9,747 bases of DNA from positions 1 through 9,747 of the forward strand of contig JAFSWJ010000310.1 of the NCBI GenBank assembly GCA_017444545.1, read 5' to 3'. Below, piece after piece: positions 1-7,376 of the stretch. Each line of letters begins with the position of its first letter. Positions within the stretch are counted from its first letter, which is position 1. A program made the position numbers and the translations under genes. A model generated the notes under the pieces. That model saw only the letters and a list, made by a program, of their open reading frames with translations. It searched no databases and was not told the origin of the DNA. The DNA is from Lachnospiraceae bacterium (GTDB lineage: Bacteria; Bacillota; Clostridia; Lachnospirales; Lachnospiraceae).

Positions 1-546
1 ACATATTGCGGGCTTCTGGAGACCTTTATAGATTCGGATTCCTATAATGAAGCCAACAGATTTTATCTTGAAAATGATATAGATAATTACAAGATAACTG
101 TGCATGGTCTGAAAAGTGCAGCAAATTATATCGGGGCTTCAAAGTTGTCAGCCTATGCAAAAATGCTTGAGATGTACGCAAAGGATAATGACGCAAAGTC
201 TATAGACCGCGATCATCCGGGATTGAAGCCGCTTTACGATGAGGTTGCGGACTCCATTGAGGAATTCCTTCGGGGACGGATGCCTGAAAGCGGGGAGGAG
301 GAAAAAAAGGTAGACATAGGCAGGGATGAGCTTGCCGGGCATACGGAGGAACTCATAAGCCTGATAGAGGATATGGATCTGGATGCCGTATCCAGAAAGG
401 CGGAAGAAATGGCCGGCATGAAATATGATGATGAAAAGATCAACGAACTGATAAGCGGGATAGTAAAGGATGCAGCAAACTTTGATTTCGAAGAAGCCGG
501 ACTAAAAGCCCAAAATATAAAATCATTATTGACACAGCAGAATTAA
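1..546 (+). CDS. C-terminal part of an Hpt (histidine phosphotransfer) domain protein, 5' end cut by window
   Basis: The reading frame is open from base 1 to a TAA at 544-546, giving 181 visible residues; the true start lies upstream, and a GTG at 100 is an internal valine codon. The first half is an Hpt domain, a four-helix bundle that relays phosphate between response-regulator receiver domains. The phospho-acceptor is the His encoded at 103-105, in the motif HGLKSAANYIGA, followed by LSxxAKMLEMYAK as in Hpt helices. The domain is probably the tail of a hybrid sensor kinase or of a receiver-Hpt protein, acting in the cytoplasm. After an acidic linker at about bases 280-310, a second helical segment of roughly 70 residues, rich in Asp, Glu and Lys, runs to the end; I cannot assign it to a family. 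The rpsT promoter overlaps the last codons. Family call is firm; overall architecture is unknown. Confidence 0.85.
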   Translation, partial: TYCGLLETFIDSDSYNEANRFYLENDIDNYKITVHGLKSAANYIGASKLSAYAKMLEMYAKDNDAKSIDRDHPGLKPLYDEVADSIEEFLRGRMPESGEEEKKVDIGRDELAGHTEELISLIEDMDLDAVSRKAEEMAGMKYDDEKINELISGIVKDAANFDFEEAGLKAQNIKSLLTQQN

Positions 547-556
547 CTGGTATAAA
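529..556 (+). promoter_or_regulatory. Sigma-A promoter with extended -10, probably for rpsT
   Basis: A perfect TTGACA (-35, 529-534) is followed after 16 bases by TATAAA (-10, 551-556). A TG one base upstream of the -10 (548-549) makes it an extended -10. The -35 is inside the last codons of the Hpt gene and the -10 starts just after its stop. Transcription would begin near 563, giving a leader of about 95 bases before rpsT. The assignment rests on sequence match only. Confidence 0.7.
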
Positions 557-584
557 ATACCATCTGTGTGTGCTTATTGACAGA

Positions 585-604
585 TCCCCGAAGACTTTTG
601 GGGA
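585..604 (+). promoter_or_regulatory. Hairpin in the rpsT leader, possible regulatory element
   Basis: TCCCCGAA (585-592) can pair with TTTTGGGGA (597-604 in part): U-A, four C-G pairs, one G-U and two A-U pairs, closing a 4-base loop (593-596). No run of T follows, so it does not look like an intrinsic terminator. It lies between the predicted rpsT transcription start and the ribosome binding site. Ribosomal protein leaders are often autoregulated, but I do not recognise this as a known leader family. Confidence 0.4.
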
Positions 605-643
605 ATGAGACTTTATGATAATTTGACCCGCATCAACAAACAA

Positions 644-650
644 GAGGAGG
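644..650 (+). promoter_or_regulatory. Ribosome binding site of rpsT
   Basis: GAGGAGG lies 7 bases before the GTG at 658. This strong match to the anti-Shine-Dalgarno supports a GTG start that gives the conserved [11 protein letters not shown]-terminus of S20. Confidence 0.85.
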
Positions 651-657
651 TGTAGTC

Positions 658-921
658 GTGGCAAATATAAAATCGGCAAAAAAAAGGATACTTACGAGCC
701 GGAAGAGAGCCGAAGCAAACAAGGCCGTAAAAAGCGGAGTGAAGACTTCCATAAAGAAGGTATATTCCGCAATAGAAGCTTCAGACAAAGCAGCGGCAGC
801 AGATGCTTTGAAGGCAGCGATTTCCGACATCGAAAAAGCCGGTTCCAAGGGAGTGTATCACAAGAGCAATGCTTCCAGGAAGGTTTCACGTCTTACAAAG
901 GCAGTAAACAGGATGGCGTAA
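658..921 (+). CDS. rpsT: 30S ribosomal protein S20
   Basis: This 87-residue protein is the small-subunit protein S20 (bS20), which binds 16S rRNA early in assembly and stabilises the body of the 30S subunit. The N-terminus [17 protein letters not shown] is the family signature. The rest is Lys/Arg/Ala-rich and forms the three-helix bundle, with the typical [13 protein letters not shown] stretch near the end. Length fits the usual 85-90 residues. It starts with GTG (658) behind a strong GAGGAGG site. It has its own promoter upstream and a GC-rich terminator-like hairpin after the stop, so it is probably expressed largely as a single gene. In many Bacillota rpsT sits a short distance upstream of lepA, as here. 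Confidence 0.98.
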   Translation: MANIKSAKKRILTSRKRAEANKAVKSGVKTSIKKVYSAIEASDKAAAADALKAAISDIEKAGSKGVYHKSNASRKVSRLTKAVNRMA

Positions 922-946
922 ATCCCAATACCTATTCGATGAATGT

Positions 947-990
947 GCGGGCCGCTTTGCCGGCCCGCTATTGTCTGTTTTTCATTTTTT
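947..990 (+). terminator. Intrinsic terminator (or attenuator) between rpsT and lepA
   Basis: GCGGGCCG (947-954) pairs perfectly with CGGCCCGC (961-968) around a 6-base loop. A T-rich stretch follows to 990 with runs of five and six T. The first few bases after the stem are not pure T, so termination may be incomplete. The lepA ATG is only 14 bases past the T-tract and I see no promoter between the two, so lepA may depend on readthrough. Confidence 0.75.
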
Positions 991-1003
991 CACCGGGTGT
1001 CTC

Positions 1004-2815
1004 ATGAATATTCCTCAGAATCATATCAGAAATTTTTGTATCATAGCTCATATCGATCACGGAAAATCCACTCTGGCAGACAGGATACTTGAAAAGACCG
1101 GACTTTTGACCGAAAGGGAGATGCAGGACCAGGTTCTTGACAATATGGAGCTTGAAAGGGAGAGAGGCATAACCATCAAATCCCAGGCGGTCCGAACGGT
1201 TTACAGGGCAAAAAACGGGGAGGAATACATCTTCAATCTGATCGACACCCCGGGACATGTGGATTTCAATTATGAAGTCAGCAGGTCTCTTGCAGCCTGC
1301 GACGGAGCGATCCTTGTGGTGGACAGTGCCCAGGGCATAGAGGCCCAGACTCTTGCAAATGTTTATCTGGCTCTCGAACATGATCTTGAGATATTTCCGG
1401 TATTGAACAAGATCGATCTGCCGAGTGCGGATCCGGAACGTGTTGCAAACGAAATAGAGGATGTCATAGGTATCGAAGCCATGGATGCCCCCAGGATCTC
1501 AGCAAAAGCCGGTATAGGGATAGATGATGTTCTCGAGGAGATAGTAAACAGGTTTCCGGCACCCAAGGGTATGGAAACAGCTCCGTTGAAATGCCTGATC
1601 TTTGATTCGCTTTACGACCCCTACAAGGGTGTCATAGTTTTCCTGCGTGTTTTCGACGGTTCGGTAAAGCCCGGGGACAGGATACATTTCATGGCAACGG
1701 GAAAGACCGAGGAGGTTGTGGAGGTCGGATATTTCGGCGCCGGACGTTTCATAGCCTGTGATGAACTGTCCTCAGGTATGGTTGGCTATATCACAGCATC
1801 CATAAAGGAACTTTCACAGACCCGTGTCGGAGATACGGTCACAAATGCGGACAACCCCTGCAAAGAGGCCCTTCCGGGATACAAAAAGGTAAATCCCATG
1901 GTTTATTGCGGGGTTTATCCGGCAGATACAAAAAGATATCCGGATCTGCGCGATGCGCTTGAAAAACTTCAGTTAAACGATGCATCCTTAAGCTTTGAGC
2001 CTGAGACCTCGGTTGCTTTGGGATTTGGCTTCAGGTGCGGTTTTCTGGGGCTGCTTCATCTTGATATAATCACCGAAAGGCTTGAAAGGGAATATAATCT
2101 CGAACTTGTCACGACTGCTCCGGGAGTTGTGTACAGGGTGCACAAAACGGACGGAGAGGTCATTGAACTGACAAATCCTTCAAACCTTCCCGACAGCTCC
2201 GAGATAGACTATATGGAGGAACCGGTGGTCAGTGCACAGATCATGGTCTCCACCGAGTTTCTCGGATCCATCATCAGCCTCTGTCAGGAGAGAAGAGGCG
2301 TTCAGACCGGAATGGAATATATGGAGGAGACGAGAGTCCTCTTGAAATATGACCTTCCGTTAAATGAGATCATCTACGATTTCTTTGACGCATTAAAGAG
2401 CAGGTCAAAGGGATATGCCAGCTTTGATTATGAGATGAAGGAATATGTCAGATCAGAACTCGTCAAGCTTGACATACTCATCAACAAGGAGTACGTCGAT
2501 GCTCTTTCCTTCATCGTCTTCAGAGACAGCGCATATGAAAGGGGAAGCAAAATGTGCGCAAAGCTGAAGGAGGAGATACCCAGACACCTGTTTGAGATAC
2601 CGATCCAGACCGCCGTGGGCGGAAGGATCATCGCACGCGAGACAGTGAAGGCCGTGCGAAAGGACGTGCTGGCAAAATGCTACGGCGGAGATGTATCGAG
2701 AAAGAAAAAACTTTTGGAAAAGCAGAAGGAAGGAAAAAAGAAGATGAGGGAGATCGGCAATGTCCAGATCCCTCAAAAGGCCTTCCTTTCGGTGCTGAAA
2801 CTTGATGATGAATGA
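1004..2815 (+). CDS. lepA: Translation elongation factor 4 (EF4/LepA), ribosome-associated GTPase
   Basis: LepA is a cytoplasmic translational GTPase related to EF-G, linked to back-translocation and to ribosome assembly and initiation. With the ATG at 1004 the protein has 603 residues, the usual family length. GTPase motifs are intact: G1 AHIDHGKST (about 15-23), G2 within RERGITIK (about 52-59), G3 DTPGH (81-85), G4 NKID (135-138) and G5 SAK (166-168). Domain 2, the EF-G-like domains III and V and the LepA-specific C-terminus follow, with the hallmark [20 protein letters not shown] near the end. A TTG at 971 is also in frame, but it lies in the terminator tail and would add a non-conserved extension. 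The binding site before 1004 is weak (GGGTG at 995-999). The stop overlaps the start of hemW, so the two are probably coupled. Confidence 0.97.
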   Translation: MNIPQNHIRNFCIIAHIDHGKSTLADRILEKTGLLTEREMQDQVLDNMELERERGITIKSQAVRTVYRAKNGEEYIFNLIDTPGHVDFNYEVSRSLAACDGAILVVDSAQGIEAQTLANVYLALEHDLEIFPVLNKIDLPSADPERVANEIEDVIGIEAMDAPRISAKAGIGIDDVLEEIVNRFPAPKGMETAPLKCLIFDSLYDPYKGVIVFLRVFDGSVKPGDRIHFMATGKTEEVVEVGYFGAGRFIACDELSSGMVGYITASIKELSQTRVGDTVTNADNPCKEALPGYKKVNPMVYCGVYPADTKRYPDLRDALEKLQLNDASLSFEPETSVALGFGFRCGFLGLLHLDIITERLEREYNLELVTTAPGVVYRVHKTDGEVIELTNPSNLPDSSEIDYMEEPVVSAQIMVSTEFLGSIISLCQERRGVQTGMEYMEETRVLLKYDLPLNEIIYDFFDALKSRSKGYASFDYEMKEYVRSELVKLDILINKEYVDALSFIVFRDSAYERGSKMCAKLKEEIPRHLFEIPIQTAVGGRIIARETVKAVRKDVLAKCYGGDVSRKKKLLEKQKEGKKKMREIGNVQIPQKAFLSVLKLDDE

Positions 2816-3929
2816 GATCTCGGTATACGTACATCTGCCTTTCTGCGTAAAAAAATGTGCATATTGTGATTTCCTTTCGGGAGATTACGGGGACGATGTC
2901 AAAAGAGCGTATCTTGACCGCATCCTGCGTGAGATAGATCACTGCAGTCCGGTTCTTTCGGACAGGATCATCAGGTCCGTCTACTTCGGAGGAGGAACGC
3001 CTTCTCTTCCGGATCCCTCATATATCAGCAGTATAATAAGAGCCGTCATGGATGGTCATATCCTGAAAAAGGATGCCGAGATCACCATCGAGATGAATCC
3101 CGGAACAACGGATGAAAAAAAGGTAAGGGAGTATCTGAAACTTGGCATAAACCGTTTCAGCATAGGACTTCAGTCCATGGATGAAAACGAGCTGAAGGCC
3201 CTTGGAAGGATACATGATCCCGATGATTTTTTGTATCTTTACGATCTGCTCAGAAAAAACGGTGCTTCAAACATCAATGTAGATCTGATGACCGGGATCC
3301 CGCACCAAACCCCGGCCTGTGCACAAAGATCACTTGAATCTGTCATCGCTCTGGCTCCGGAGCATATCGCTGTCTATTCACTCATACTTGAGGAAGGAAC
3401 ACCATTTTATGAAAAGGGAGCGGAAAATCTCGACCTGCCCGATGAGGATACGGAAGAGGAGATCTGTGAAATGACCCGTCTTATCCTTGCCGAAAACGGC
3501 TACGGCCGCTATGAGATCTCGAATTATGCAAAGAAAGGATATGAATGCAGGCACAATCTTGTCTACTGGGACCTTCTGGATTATATAGGATTCGGTGCAT
3601 CGGCGGCCTCGAGGATAGGAAACAGGAGATACACGAATATCAGGAATGTAGAGGCGTATACAGCCTCGGAAGTACCGCTTTTTGAGGAGGATCTGCTTCT
3701 TGATGAAAGTGAATGGATGTCGGAGTTTATCATCATGGGACTTCGTAAAACCGCAGGGATCAGCCTCCTTGATTTTTCGTCGCGCTTCGGAAAGGAATTG
3801 GAGGAAGTGTACGGTGATGTGATCGAAAGATATGAGGGGGAAGGACTTCTTAAAAAGCAGGAGGGGAGACTTTTTTTCACGGAAAGAGGTATGGATGTAT
3901 CAAATATTGTTCTGTCCGGATTTGTATGA
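2808..3929 (+). CDS. hemW: Radical SAM heme chaperone HemW (HemN-like, formerly 'oxygen-independent coproporphyrinogen III oxidase')
   Basis: HemW is a radical SAM protein that binds heme and is thought to deliver it to target proteins. The [4Fe-4S] motif CxxxCxxC is present as C13, C17 and C20, with F22 two residues later. True HemN has a further Cys at that place, so this favours HemW. The SAM-binding GGGTPS motif is at 61-66 and the C-terminal HemN_C domain ([17 protein letters not shown]) is complete. The 373 residues match the family. ATG at 2805 and TTG at 2802 are in-frame alternatives; all overlap the lepA stop and lack a strong binding site, so translational coupling to lepA is likely. 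The lepA-hemW pair is a common order in Bacillota. hrcA, which often follows, is absent here. Whether it binds heme in this organism cannot be told from sequence. Confidence 0.92.
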   Translation: MNEISVYVHLPFCVKKCAYCDFLSGDYGDDVKRAYLDRILREIDHCSPVLSDRIIRSVYFGGGTPSLPDPSYISSIIRAVMDGHILKKDAEITIEMNPGTTDEKKVREYLKLGINRFSIGLQSMDENELKALGRIHDPDDFLYLYDLLRKNGASNINVDLMTGIPHQTPACAQRSLESVIALAPEHIAVYSLILEEGTPFYEKGAENLDLPDEDTEEEICEMTRLILAENGYGRYEISNYAKKGYECRHNLVYWDLLDYIGFGASAASRIGNRRYTNIRNVEAYTASEVPLFEEDLLLDESEWMSEFIIMGLRKTAGISLLDFSSRFGKELEEVYGDVIERYEGEGLLKKQEGRLFFTERGMDVSNIVLSGFV

Positions 3930-3960
3930 TGGACAGATGCCGTAAAAAGGCTTATTTTTG
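3911..3960 (+). terminator. Candidate terminator region at the end of hemW
   Basis: TCTGTCC (3911-3917), inside the last hemW codons, pairs perfectly with GGACAGA (3931-3937), just after the stop. A second small hairpin (GCC at 3939-3941, GGC at 3949-3951) leads into TTATTTTTG (3952-3960) and more T-rich DNA. Neither hairpin is ideal: the first has a long loop and is not followed at once by T, and the second has only three pairs. Together with the new promoter just downstream they suggest the end of the lepA-hemW transcript. Confidence 0.4.
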
Positions 3961-3961
3961 T

Positions 3962-3990
3962 TTGAATTTTTAAGTGTATTTTGATAAAAT
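3962..3990 (+). promoter_or_regulatory. Sigma-A promoter with extended -10 for the EAL / HD-GYP-like / PilT-like genes
   Basis: TTGAAT (-35, 3962-3967), a 17-base spacer and TAAAAT (-10, 3985-3990) with an upstream TG (3982-3983) form an extended -10 promoter. The transcript would start near 3997, about 26 bases before the ATG at 4023. No further promoter of this quality is seen until after 9538, so it probably drives all three genes. Confidence 0.65.
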
Positions 3991-4012
3991 ATCGATATAT
4001 GTTTTAAACTTT

Positions 4013-4017
4013 GGGGG
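4013..4017 (+). promoter_or_regulatory. Ribosome binding site deciding the start of the EAL protein
   Basis: GGGGG lies 5 bases before the ATG at 4023 and only 2 before the ATG at 4020, so 4023 is preferred. The TTG at 4011 would overlap this site and is unlikely to be the start. Confidence 0.55.
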
Positions 4018-4022
4018 ATATG

Positions 4023-7000
4023 ATGACAAGCTTGGATTTTCGCTATTATTTTCAGGAAGATCGGTTTACCGCGACAACGGATATAAAGGACATTCTGCCC
4101 GGTTTTTCCACTATCAGGCCTTTTGTCGGAAATATAGAGCTTGGCGCAAGGGTTTATGCAGATGACTGCAAACGTGCCATAGACTTTTTTTCAAATCTGG
4201 ATGGTCTGAATCATGATGCCTGCTGCTTCATCCGTATGATGGATGTCAACGGCGAATATCCCTGGTTTCAGGTCTTTGTCCCGCAGGGCTCGGGAAATGA
4301 GGAATATGTGGCGGGTACCGTCACGAGGATAGAAGATGATGTGGAGGCTCCCTTTGGTGAGATTACCGACAGGATGACCTTCTTTTCAGTACTGCGTCAA
4401 AGGCTCGATGAAATGCCGCTTTATGACGTGGCAAATCTGATGCTTATCGAGCTTACCTACTACAGGACACTGGAGCTGATGAACAGGGAAAAAGCCGCGA
4501 AAGCTCTTTTGGAATCCGAAGAGATCATCAGGGGTACCCTGCGTGATTCCGATCTGATCGCCTATGTGGGAAACGGTATCTATCTGGCATCCCTGAATGG
4601 CATAAAGGATGACAAGATACTGTGCGACAAGGCGGTCCTCATGATATCCACATTGAAGATCACCTGGGGGGTCTACAGCGAGGAAGTTCTTCCCCAGACA
4701 GTGGCCATAGGCATGAGCACTGTTCCCCACGATGAGAATCTCAATATCGCAGAGATATACGAAAAGGCTTCAAAAGCTCTCGTGGCGGCAAGGGACAGCA
4801 GAAAGAACACCTACATGTTCTTTACCAACACGATCAAAAAGGAAGAAGAGTTTGTAGGCAGAAATATCTCCCTGCATGACATAGAACTGGTAAAGACGAT
4901 CCTGAATCCCATTCATACCTGGGCTTATGCGGTTGATGAGAGACTGCATCTGATCTACAAGAATGAGGCATTGAATGAAAGGATACCGGGTGAGTGCATA
5001 GGCTATTGCTATGACCTTATAAAGGGTTCCAAGCAGCAGTGCGTGGACTGTCCGCTCAAACGGTTTGACAAGGACAGTTCCTCGGTGGATTCCGATGTAT
5101 ATTCACCGGGACTTCGAAGGATCGTTCACTGCAGAACGACCAAGCTGGTGATGAGGAACAATATCAAGGTTTATATCATCGCCGAAAGCCGTGAAGATAT
5201 CACAAAGCATATGAGCCAGCTTTCCGAGAGTATGGAAAACTTCAACAAGGCCATGCTCAAGACGCAGGATATAGTCTGGGATATCAACCTTCTCAAGAAT
5301 TCCTGTACCAGGATCCGCGAGGTCAATATCCTGGCCATGACCGAGAGAAGGGTGGATAATTACGAAAATCTCCGCAGATATTTTCATGACAATGTTGTAT
5401 TCATCGATGACAGGGAGGATTTCCTGAATGCATCTTCGCCGGCTTATCTTCGGGAGGCGGCAAAGATCGGAAGGGACTCGGTTGAGACAAAGGTCCGTCT
5501 TTTATATCAGGACGGTACCTATCACTGGTATTCCTTCAATACGGTATTTGAGGATGACAGGGTCTTTCTCACCGCAAGGGATATAAATGATCTGAGTCAG
5601 GATATAGTCAAGGATTTTGTGACCGGACGCAGATATGACCAGGTAAAGGATCTGAACGAGACACAGAATGAGCTGGCTCAGAACTTTGAAAGAAGCGAGC
5701 ATGTAAACGAGCTGACCGGTATCTTTGTATTCGAATATGATGTTCCACAGGGAAAGTATTATCTGAGCACCACCTTTGACAAGATGTTCAAGATCCCCGA
5801 AAACGCTCTGAAGGACGAGTGGTCGTTGCTTGAGAGCCTGGTTCCCTACATGGATGACAGGGAAAAATTCGAGGATTTTGTCGGAAGGGTAAAGAGGGAA
5901 CCGGATACCCACGAGATAACCCTGAGACTTGTGAACAAATATGATGTGGCCCTGTATTTTACCATCACAATACAGACACTTCAGGGACTGAATAACAGGA
6001 TGACCAGGGTCACCGGCTGTATCCAGGATGTGAACACTGAGATGGAGATCAAGTCCGAACTCGAATTCAGGGCTGACTACGACTCAATCACAGGACTGTA
6101 CAATTCCGAGGCCTTTTACAGAAAGACCATGGAAAGGATCTTTTTGAAGAACAAGAGTGAATTTGCCATGGTGGCCATAGATATCAACAGATTCAGGCTC
6201 ATCAATGACAGGTTCGGAGTTGAGGTGGGCAATAACTGCCTGAAGGAGCTGGGCAAGCAGATAACAAAATCCCTGCCGTGGGACGGCATAGCAGGCAGAT
6301 ATCAGGCCGATAATTTCTCTGTACTGATAGAGTATGAAAAGGATCAGGATATCCTTGATTATATTGAAAAGCTTGGAATGGCATTTCATTTTGATGCTGC
6401 GACAAGAAGCGGATCCACACTGTCCTTTGGTATCTACAAGATCGTCGACAGGGATATCCCTGTCAGACTGATGTGTGACAGGGCCAGGCTTGCCAAAAAG
6501 GAGATCAAGGGAAATACCCTCACCAATTTTGCCGTATATGATGACCGTATCAGGCTTCAGCAGATCAGGCTCGCAGAGATGGAAAGCGAGATGCAGGTCG
6601 CTCTCGACAGGCATGAATTTATCATGTATCTCCAGCCAAAGGTCGATCTGCAGACAAACAGGATCTGCGGTGCGGAGGCTCTTGTACGCTGGCAGCACCC
6701 GGTGAAGGGTCTTCGTATGCCGGGAGATTTTCTGCCGCTGTTTGAAAACAACGGCTTCATCAAAAAGATTGATGAATATATGTGGGAGACTACAGCCATC
6801 TATCTGGCAAAACTCAAGGAGAAGGGTATCAACATACCCATTTCCGTCAATATCTCAAGACTTCATATCAGCAATACCGATCTGATCAGCGAGCTGGTGG
6901 GTCTTGTGAAAAAATATGATATCGATCCGAAGATGCTTGAGCTGGAAATAACAGAGACCATGTTTGTAGAGGATACGGAAAACCTCTATGAGACCATGGG

Positions 7001-7334
7001 AAAACTGAAGGAAAACGGATTTGTCATAGAAATGGATGATTTCGGATCCGGATACTCATCGCTTAATATGCTCAAGGATGCTCCGGTGGATGTGATAAAG
7101 ATCGACAGATTCTTCATAGATGAGGTTATAGACACAAAGAGGGGCAAGGTCATCGTCGCAAATTCCATCGCCATGTCAAAACAGCTTGGGATGAAGGTCA
7201 TAGCTGAGGGAGTGGAAAACATCGAGCAGGTTGAGTTCCTGAAATCGGTAAACTGCGACATAGCACAGGGCTATTATTATTCAAAACCCGTACCTCAGGA
7301 GGAATTTGAAAAGCTTTTGAAAAAGCAGATCTGA
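4023..7334 (+). CDS. Multi-PAS c-di-GMP phosphodiesterase with two degenerate GGDEF domains and an intact EAL domain
   Basis: This 1103-residue protein probably hydrolyses cyclic di-GMP to pGpG. It has no signal peptide or membrane helix, so it should be cytoplasmic. Order: PAS-like (about 1-113), GGDEF fold (118-268) with GNGIY at 183-187 instead of GGDEF, Cys-rich PAS-like (about 290-400), PAS (404-520), PAS (560-680), second GGDEF fold (685-835) with QADNF at 761-765, and EAL (about 860-1100). Neither GGDEF should make c-di-GMP. The EAL site is complete: E885 (EAL), N943, E975, D1005-D1006 (DDFGSGYSS), K1026, E1062 (EGVE) and Q1082, with the same spacings as I recall for RocR. The Cys-rich PAS holds C325, C329, C340, C343 and C370, a possible metal or redox site. 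It has its own promoter and lies 42 bases before the HD-GYP-like gene with no terminator between. The activity is inferred; the input signal is unknown. Confidence 0.93.
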   Translation: MTSLDFRYYFQEDRFTATTDIKDILPGFSTIRPFVGNIELGARVYADDCKRAIDFFSNLDGLNHDACCFIRMMDVNGEYPWFQVFVPQGSGNEEYVAGTVTRIEDDVEAPFGEITDRMTFFSVLRQRLDEMPLYDVANLMLIELTYYRTLELMNREKAAKALLESEEIIRGTLRDSDLIAYVGNGIYLASLNGIKDDKILCDKAVLMISTLKITWGVYSEEVLPQTVAIGMSTVPHDENLNIAEIYEKASKALVAARDSRKNTYMFFTNTIKKEEEFVGRNISLHDIELVKTILNPIHTWAYAVDERLHLIYKNEALNERIPGECIGYCYDLIKGSKQQCVDCPLKRFDKDSSSVDSDVYSPGLRRIVHCRTTKLVMRNNIKVYIIAESREDITKHMSQLSESMENFNKAMLKTQDIVWDINLLKNSCTRIREVNILAMTERRVDNYENLRRYFHDNVVFIDDREDFLNASSPAYLREAAKIGRDSVETKVRLLYQDGTYHWYSFNTVFEDDRVFLTARDINDLSQDIVKDFVTGRRYDQVKDLNETQNELAQNFERSEHVNELTGIFVFEYDVPQGKYYLSTTFDKMFKIPENALKDEWSLLESLVPYMDDREKFEDFVGRVKREPDTHEITLRLVNKYDVALYFTITIQTLQGLNNRMTRVTGCIQDVNTEMEIKSELEFRADYDSITGLYNSEAFYRKTMERIFLKNKSEFAMVAIDINRFRLINDRFGVEVGNNCLKELGKQITKSLPWDGIAGRYQADNFSVLIEYEKDQDILDYIEKLGMAFHFDAATRSGSTLSFGIYKIVDRDIPVRLMCDRARLAKKEIKGNTLTNFAVYDDRIRLQQIRLAEMESEMQVALDRHEFIMYLQPKVDLQTNRICGAEALVRWQHPVKGLRMPGDFLPLFENNGFIKKIDEYMWETTAIYLAKLKEKGINIPISVNISRLHISNTDLISELVGLVKKYDIDPKMLELEITETMFVEDTENLYETMGKLKENGFVIEMDDFGSGYSSLNMLKDAPVDVIKIDRFFIDEVIDTKRGKVIVANSIAMSKQLGMKVIAEGVENIEQVEFLKSVNCDIAQGYYYSKPVPQEEFEKLLKKQI

Positions 7335-7376
7335 CAGGGGTTATCATCTGTAATACATGAGTGGGAGGAAATAAAG

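Noticed and set aside
577..619. Second TTGACA (577-582) with TATGAT (614-619) before rpsT
   Set aside because: The spacing is 31 bases, too long for a sigma-A promoter; each half alone is weak evidence.
971..1003. In-frame TTG start for lepA giving an 11-residue extension
   Set aside because: It lies in the terminator tail, has no binding site, and the extension is not a LepA feature; ATG at 1004 gives the normal N-terminus.
968..2942. Several minus-strand open frames of 60-140 codons opposite lepA and hemW, and similar ones elsewhere in the window
   Set aside because: They mirror well-conserved plus-strand genes, lack ribosome binding sites and give no recognisable protein.
2808..3929. Calling this gene hemN (coproporphyrinogen III dehydrogenase)
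   Set aside because: Phe replaces the extra Cys after CxxxCxxC and the length is that of HemW, shorter than HemN.
3974..4165. 63-codon plus-strand frame overlapping the start of the EAL gene
   Set aside because: Wrong frame, overlaps the promoter and the EAL coding start, and resembles no family.
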